From Actinomycetes bacterium (GTDB lineage: Bacteria > Actinomycetota > Coriobacteriia > Anaerosomatales > Anaerosomataceae): a stretch of DNA of 8,623 bases. Under the pieces are notes generated by a model that was given only the letters and a program-made list of their open reading frames with translations, was not told where the DNA came from and did no database searches. The position numbers and the translations under genes were made by a program. How positions within the stretch are numbered: position 1 is the first letter of the stretch; the number at the start of each line of letters is the position of its first letter. The DNA lies in NCBI GenBank assembly GCA_021850085.1, contig JAJZRZ010000064.1:1-8623 (forward strand), given 5' to 3'. Of the stretch, positions 4,576 to 8,623 are shown one piece after another.

Positions 4576-6085
4576 CGACGATCTGCGCGGTGGTCCCGGA
4601 GGTCCGGAGGTGCGCTCGCCGCAGAGCGACATGGACGCTGCGGCAGGCGTTGACCAGGGTCCGGAGCGCATCCACGCTGAGATCGAGGCCGCGGGCGGCC
4701 CGCGCTCGTTCTCCGGGAAGCAGGTCCGTCGTGCGCGAGACCTGCTTGCTCGTCTGTATGCCCTGCGCCGCGCCGGCCGGCTGTACCCGCTCGAGCACCC
4801 GGCCGTCACCGGCGCGGCTCACGATCTCTTCGCCGTGATCGCGGCGTACCATGCCGAAGGCACCGACGTCCCGCTCACGTTCTTCGAGGACGAAGTGCTG
4901 CTCGGCGAACAGGTGCTGGCCGAGGACAGCGTGCTGTTCGACCAGCTCATACGGGACATGACCGCCATCGGCGCCGGCACCGTCACATTCCACCGCGGGC
5001 TCACTCCCGATGAGGCGGAGCGCTTCGTGCGCGTTGCGGGCGCACGGTTCGAGGAGGTGTCCGCCGGTGGGGGTATCCGCGAGCTGGCTGAGCAAGCACG
5101 GCTTCCGCACATCAGCATCAGCGCGGTGAGCGTCGTCAGAGACGATGTCGAAGTGCAGGACCAAGACGCCCGGGAGGCTGCCAAGGCGGTCTACACGAGC
5201 GCGCTGGACCTGTTGCGCGAGCTCGAGCGGCTCATAAGGTCGAACCAGACTCTGAGCGCCGGGCACATCAAGGGCACCGTGCGCTCGCTCGTGGACAACG
5301 TCTTGAGGAACCGCTACGCGATGCTTGAGCTCTCCTCGCTCAAGAGCTTCGACGAGTACACGTTCTACCACTGCATCAATGTGGCGATCCTCTCCCTCGC
5401 GCTCGGCTCCACGCTGACGCGCGACTACCGGTTCCTCTCATCGCTCGGCGTGGGAGCGCTGCTCCACGACATCGGCAAGATGTCGGTCGACATCAACGTC
5501 CTCAACAAGACGGCCCCGCTCACGAGCGAGGAGTGGGCTGATATCCGCGAGCACCCGGTGCGCGGTGCGGAGATGACCGCGCTCACGAGCGGGCTGGACC
5601 GCGCGGCGATGGTGTGCGTGCTTGAGCATCACATGCGCTACGACCTCACGGGCTACCCGTCGCGCCACCCGCAGCGGCCCCAGCACGTGTCGAGCAGGAT
5701 CGTGGCGGTCGCCGATGCGTACGACGCGATGACCTCCCGGCGTCCGTACAGCGCGCCGAGGATGCAGGACGAGGCGATGGGCATCATCGTGAGGAACGCC
5801 GGGAGCGCCCTCGATCCAACGCTCGTCCGCCTGTTCGTTGACATGCTCGGCTACTTCCCGCCACGCTCACTAGTGCTGCTCAACACCGGCGAAACCGCCG
5901 TGGTGGTGAGCCCGAGCCCATCCGACCGTGCTCGGCCCATCGTCCGGGTCATCGCCGAGCCCGGCGGAGTCATCACCGAGCCCTTCGACGTCGACCTGAG
6001 CGACCCAGCCGAGGGGCGGGACCGCTCGGTCATGCGCTGTCTGGACCCCACAGGCGCGAACGTGGATGTGGCCGACTTTCTGTGA
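4568..6085 (+). CDS. HD-GYP domain protein, predicted cyclic-di-nucleotide phosphodiesterase
   Basis: 505 residues, soluble. Residues 1-45 are a polar, probably disordered leader. Residues about 55-190 resemble the N-terminal domain of the preceding HEAT protein (GRLYPLEHP, DEVLLGEQVL, VTFHRGLTPDEAERFV, GGGIRELA). A helical linker follows (200-255). The HD-GYP domain spans about 255-430: H268 (FYHCINVAIL), H300/D301 with K304 (LLHDIGK), H329 (EHP), H354/H355, and D383 (AVADAYDAMTSRRPY). These match the metal ligands of HD-GYP enzymes, which hydrolyse c-di-GMP or related cyclic dinucleotides. The signature HHExxxGxGYP reads HHMRYDLTGYP, so E is M356 and the first G is L360. Residues 431-505 are a small beta-rich tail (PPRSLVLLNTGETAVVV...RPIVRVI) often found after such domains. 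GTG 4568 has AAGGAGG 6 bases upstream and overlaps the HEAT stop by 8 bases. No GGDEF, PAS or receiver domain is seen. Fold is certain; activity depends on the changed signature. Confidence 0.92.
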   Translation: MADDDLRGGPGGPEVRSPQSDMDAAAGVDQGPERIHAEIEAAGGPRSFSGKQVRRARDLLARLYALRRAGRLYPLEHPAVTGAAHDLFAVIAAYHAEGTDVPLTFFEDEVLLGEQVLAEDSVLFDQLIRDMTAIGAGTVTFHRGLTPDEAERFVRVAGARFEEVSAGGGIRELAEQARLPHISISAVSVVRDDVEVQDQDAREAAKAVYTSALDLLRELERLIRSNQTLSAGHIKGTVRSLVDNVLRNRYAMLELSSLKSFDEYTFYHCINVAILSLALGSTLTRDYRFLSSLGVGALLHDIGKMSVDINVLNKTAPLTSEEWADIREHPVRGAEMTALTSGLDRAAMVCVLEHHMRYDLTGYPSRHPQRPQHVSSRIVAVADAYDAMTSRRPYSAPRMQDEAMGIIVRNAGSALDPTLVRLFVDMLGYFPPRSLVLLNTGETAVVVSPSPSDRARPIVRVIAEPGGVITEPFDVDLSDPAEGRDRSVMRCLDPTGANVDVADFL

Positions 6086-6098
6086 GCGGGTCCCGCTC
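6084..6098 (+). repeat. Perfect inverted repeat at the HD-GYP stop codon
   Basis: GAGCGGG (6084-6090) and CCCGCTC (6092-6098) are perfect reverse complements around a single base. As RNA it would form a short hairpin of about 5 bp. It could mark the end of the HEAT/HD-GYP transcript or be an operator for the next promoter. No T-run follows. Confidence 0.4.
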
Positions 6099-6102
6099 GG
6101 GG

Positions 6103-6108
6103 TACGAT
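6103..6108 (+). promoter_or_regulatory. Possible -10 element (TACGAT) for the UPF0182 gene
   Basis: TACGAT fits TAnnnT and would start transcription near 6115, giving a leader of about 34 bases. CTGTGA (6080-6085) is at the right distance for a -35 but is a poor match to TTGACA. The 63-base gap after the HD-GYP gene leaves room for an independent promoter. Confidence 0.33.
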
Positions 6109-6113
6109 AGCGT

Positions 6114-6131
6114 CGCGCCCGCGCGGGCGCG
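6114..6131 (+). repeat. 18-bp perfect palindrome before the UPF0182 ribosome binding site
   Basis: CGCGCCCGCGCGGGCGCG is its own reverse complement over all 18 bases. It lies 3 bases before the Shine-Dalgarno TAAGGAGG and overlaps the transcription start predicted from TACGAT. It could be an operator for a dimeric repressor or a 5'-end RNA hairpin that controls access to the ribosome site. A chance origin is possible in DNA of this GC content, but the length makes it notable. Confidence 0.55.
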
Positions 6132-6134
6132 CCC

Positions 6135-6142
6135 TAAGGAGG
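6135..6142 (+). promoter_or_regulatory. Near-ideal Shine-Dalgarno TAAGGAGG for the UPF0182 gene
   Basis: TAAGGAGG is a full match to the anti-Shine-Dalgarno core and lies 6 bases before ATG 6149. It fixes that start and predicts strong translation initiation when not masked by the upstream palindrome. Confidence 0.85.
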
Positions 6143-6148
6143 TTCAAC

Positions 6149-8623
6149 ATGAACGGCAGCGCAACGCCGAGAGTTCGTCCCGCAACAGCCGTGGTGATCG
6201 CGATCTTCGTGGTGCTCGTGGCATCGGGGGCCATAGCTGAGTTCTATACCGATGCGCTGTGGTTCGACGACCTCGGCCAGTCGGGCGTGTTCTGGAGGAC
6301 GCTCGCGTGGCGCTGGGGGTCCGGCCTGCTCTCGGGCCTGCTCTTCTTCGCGCTGCTCTTCGCGAATCTGCGCATCGCGCGTGCGATGACCTCGAGTGTG
6401 ACCTTCCGTCCGGTCGACGGTCCGTCAGCGCAGCTCGAGGCCGTGCTGCGCCAGTTCCGGATGGGCGTCGGTCGCCTGAGCGGGGCCGTGCTGTTCGGTG
6501 TGAGCGCTGTGGGCGCGCTCATCGCCGGGGCTGCCGTTGCGGGCGCGTGGCAGGTCATCGCACTAGCCGTGAACGGCGCTGATTTCGGTGCGACCGACCC
6601 GCAGTTCGGTCGCGACCTCGGCTTCTATTTCTTCACCCTCCCCGCGTTGCAGATGGTGCGATCGTGGCTCACGGCGTCTTTGGCAGTGACGCTCCTGCTC
6701 ACGGCGATCGTGCACCTCCTCAACGGCTCGATACGCCCGTGGGACCACTGGCGGGGTTTCGATCCTCATGTGAAGGGACACCTCTCGGTGCTCGCCGGCC
6801 TCATCGTGGTGGTTCAGGCGTTCGGTTACTGGCTCAGCATCTTCGAGCTCAACTATTCGCCGCGGGGCCAGGTGCTTGGCGCGTCTTATACCGACGTGCA
6901 CGCGCAGATACCGGCGTACACGATCCTCATCGGCATCGCGCTGCTCTCCGGACTCGCGCTCATCATCAACATCCGCTTCCGGGGATGGCGTCTGCCGGCG
7001 CTCGCGCTCGGCGTGTGGATCGCCGCGTCCGTTCTCGTGGGGGGCGTGTACCCGGGTATCGTGCAGCAGTTCCGGGTCGCACCCAATGAAGTCGAGGCCG
7101 AGTCTCCCTATCTGGAGCGGAACATCGCCGCGACGCGGGCGGCCTTCGGTCTGGACGACATCGAGGTGCGCGCCTTCCCGGCGGACGAAGACCTGGTGGC
7201 GGAGGACATCGCGACCAACGCGCGCACGATCGCGAACGTGCGCCTGTGGGACCCGAGCGTCACGGTCCAGACCTTCAAGCAGCTGCAGGGTATCCGGCCC
7301 TACTACGACTTCACGGACGTGGACATCGATCGCTATGTCATCGATGGCGAGCTGCGGCAGGTGCTGATATCGGCACGCGAGATGAACGTCACACGCCTCG
7401 CGTCGCAGGCACAGACATGGGTGAACAGGCACCTCGTGTACACGCACGGGTACGGGCTGGTGGTGAGCCCGGTCAACGAGTCGAGCGGCCAGGGGCTCCC
7501 GCGCTTCATCCTGCGCGACATACCGCCCGCCTCGCAGACCGATCTCGAGCTCGAGCAATCGGCGCTGTACTTCGGTGAGCAGACGACCGAGTACGTCATC
7601 GCGGGAACCGATCTTGCCGAGTTCGACTACCCGGTCGGAGACGCCAACGCGGAGACGAGTTACACCGGGACCGGTGGCATCGAGTTGTCCGACCCGCTGC
7701 GACGCGCGGCGTTCGCTCTGCGCTTCTCGGCGCCGCAGATCCTCTTCAGCGGCTACATCCGGCCGGATAGCCAGGTGCTGTTCCGCCGCACGATAGCCGA
7801 GCGCATCGACACGCTCGCGCCGTGGCTGTACCGGGACAGCGATCCGTACCCAGCGATCATCGACGGCCGCGCCGTGTGGATCGCCGACTGCTACACCGTC
7901 TCGGACCGTTACCCGTACTCCGAGCGCTACAACGGCATCAGCTACATCCGCAACTCGGTCAAAGTCACGGTGGACGCGTACGACGGTACGACCGTCCTGT
8001 ACGCCTTTGACCCCGAGGACCCGCTCCTTCAGGCGTGGAGCGCCGTCTTCCCCGGTCTGCTTACGAGCGCCGATGGTATGCCAGCCGAGGTCAGGGAGCA
8101 TCTCCGGTACCCCGAGGACCTCTTCACGCTGCAGGCCGAGGTCTACAAGACCTACCACATGCTGGACCCCAAGGTCTTCTACAACAAGGAGAACGAGTGG
8201 GCGCTTCCCGGCGAGGGTGCCGACGGAACGGGCACCCCGATGGAGCCGTTCTTCGTCTTGATGCAGCTGCCTGGTGAGGCCACCGAGGACTTCATGCTGA
8301 TGATGCCGTTCACGCCACGGACGAAGGCGAACATGATCGGGTGGATGGCGGCGAAATCCGATCCCGAGAGCTACGGAGAGCGGGTGGTCTACACCTTCCC
8401 GAAGCAGCGGCTCGTGCTCGGCCCCGAGCAGGTGCTCGCACGCGTTAACCAGGACCCGGTCATCTCGCAGCAGCTCTCGCTTTGGAACCAGCGAGGCAGC
8501 GGGGTACTTTTCGGTAACCTGCTCGTCGTTCCCATAGAAGGCTCCATCGTCTACATCCAGCCGCTGTATCTTCAGGCCGAGCAGACCGCCATGCCGCAGC
8601 TGACCCGCGTGATCGTGACGTAT
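6149..8623 (+). CDS. UPF0182 family multi-pass membrane protein (cut at right edge)
   Basis: 825 codons are present and the frame is still open at the window end; family members are usually about 900-1000 residues, so most of the protein is here. Seven hydrophobic segments lie in the N-terminal third, at about 11-32, 57-76, 111-135, 172-190, 203-221, 244-264 and 272-291. A large hydrophilic region follows, probably extracytoplasmic. UPF0182 hallmarks are clear: APNEVEAESPYLERNIAATR (311-330), TNARTIANVRLWD (346-358), YYDFTDVDIDRYVIDG (375-390), LISAREMNV and WVNRHLVYTHGYG (405-416), ISYIRNSVKVTVDAYDGTT (618-635) and, near the end, NLLVVPIEGSIVYIQPLYL. The family is widespread in actinobacteria, cyanobacteria and some Firmicutes, and its molecular function is not established. 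ATG 6149 is set by TAAGGAGG 6 bases upstream. The gene follows the HD-GYP gene by 63 bases and may have its own promoter, so a shared operon is possible but not shown. Confidence 0.93.
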   Translation, partial: MNGSATPRVRPATAVVIAIFVVLVASGAIAEFYTDALWFDDLGQSGVFWRTLAWRWGSGLLSGLLFFALLFANLRIARAMTSSVTFRPVDGPSAQLEAVLRQFRMGVGRLSGAVLFGVSAVGALIAGAAVAGAWQVIALAVNGADFGATDPQFGRDLGFYFFTLPALQMVRSWLTASLAVTLLLTAIVHLLNGSIRPWDHWRGFDPHVKGHLSVLAGLIVVVQAFGYWLSIFELNYSPRGQVLGASYTDVHAQIPAYTILIGIALLSGLALIINIRFRGWRLPALALGVWIAASVLVGGVYPGIVQQFRVAPNEVEAESPYLERNIAATRAAFGLDDIEVRAFPADEDLVAEDIATNARTIANVRLWDPSVTVQTFKQLQGIRPYYDFTDVDIDRYVIDGELRQVLISAREMNVTRLASQAQTWVNRHLVYTHGYGLVVSPVNESSGQGLPRFILRDIPPASQTDLELEQSALYFGEQTTEYVIAGTDLAEFDYPVGDANAETSYTGTGGIELSDPLRRAAFALRFSAPQILFSGYIRPDSQVLFRRTIAERIDTLAPWLYRDSDPYPAIIDGRAVWIADCYTVSDRYPYSERYNGISYIRNSVKVTVDAYDGTTVLYAFDPEDPLLQAWSAVFPGLLTSADGMPAEVREHLRYPEDLFTLQAEVYKTYHMLDPKVFYNKENEWALPGEGADGTGTPMEPFFVLMQLPGEATEDFMLMMPFTPRTKANMIGWMAAKSDPESYGERVVYTFPKQRLVLGPEQVLARVNQDPVISQQLSLWNQRGSGVLFGNLLVVPIEGSIVYIQPLYLQAEQTAMPQLTRVIVTY

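Noticed and set aside
4169..5371. Minus-strand open frame of 400 codons across the HEAT/HD-GYP junction.
   Set aside because: It spans the junction of two real genes on the other strand, lacks domains, and its length is explained by the rarity of stop codons in GC-rich antisense frames.
6563..8158. Minus-strand open frame of 531 codons opposite the UPF0182 gene.
   Set aside because: The plus-strand frame has clear UPF0182 motifs throughout, and the minus translation is Arg/Val/Asp/His-rich without structure. Overlapping coding is not supported.

Overview
The window is a gene-dense, high-GC chromosomal segment. Six protein-coding genes fill almost all of it, and no intergenic gap reaches 100 bases. 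GTG starts, strong GC bias at third codon positions, apparently leaderless promoters and a UPF0182 gene all fit an actinobacterium. My guess is a deep-branching or anaerobic lineage such as Coriobacteriia, but this is inference from style and gene content, not a database match. I see no tRNA, rRNA, CRISPR array, transposase, integrase or phage gene, and no obvious compositional break.

Layout. At 3-212 (+) is the C-terminal end of an amidohydrolase (Amidohydro_2 type). It overlaps by 20 bases a class I SAM-dependent methyltransferase (193-1023, +). After a hairpin on the methyltransferase stop codon and a short region of GTT(C/A)(A/C)C repeats comes a small PsiE-like membrane protein (1112-1681, +). 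Its stop codon is interleaved with that of a convergent Maf-family nucleotide pyrophosphatase (1678-2340, -) in the palindrome CTAG. Maf is divergent, with only 48 bases between starts, from a large HEAT-repeat protein (2389-4575, +). The HEAT gene is translationally coupled to an HD-GYP domain protein (4568-6085, +), a predicted cyclic-di-nucleotide phosphodiesterase. A seven-TM UPF0182 membrane protein with a large extracytoplasmic part begins at 6149 and runs off the right edge.

How they may work together. The clearest functional unit is the HEAT/HD-GYP pair. The two proteins overlap by 8 bases and appear to carry the same kind of N-terminal domain of about 120-130 residues, marked by K/R-LYP, D-x-LL, a (V/T)-x-F-x-x-G-(V/L)-T-P motif and a GG motif. 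One copy is joined to alpha-helical repeats and the other to HD-GYP. This looks like a duplicated input or interaction domain shared between a scaffold and an enzyme, and it is the best candidate in the window for an undescribed signalling module. The HD-GYP signature is altered at two positions (HHMRYDLTGYP against HHExxxGxGYP). The Shine-Dalgarno sequence of the HD-GYP gene lies in the loop of a 6-bp hairpin directly before its start codon.

Other points of interest are possible PHO-box-like repeats before the PsiE-like gene, a Maf variant with a cysteine-bearing C-terminal tail, three promoter-like -10 elements placed for leaderless or near-leaderless transcripts, and an 18-bp perfect palindrome just before the ribosome binding site of the UPF0182 gene.
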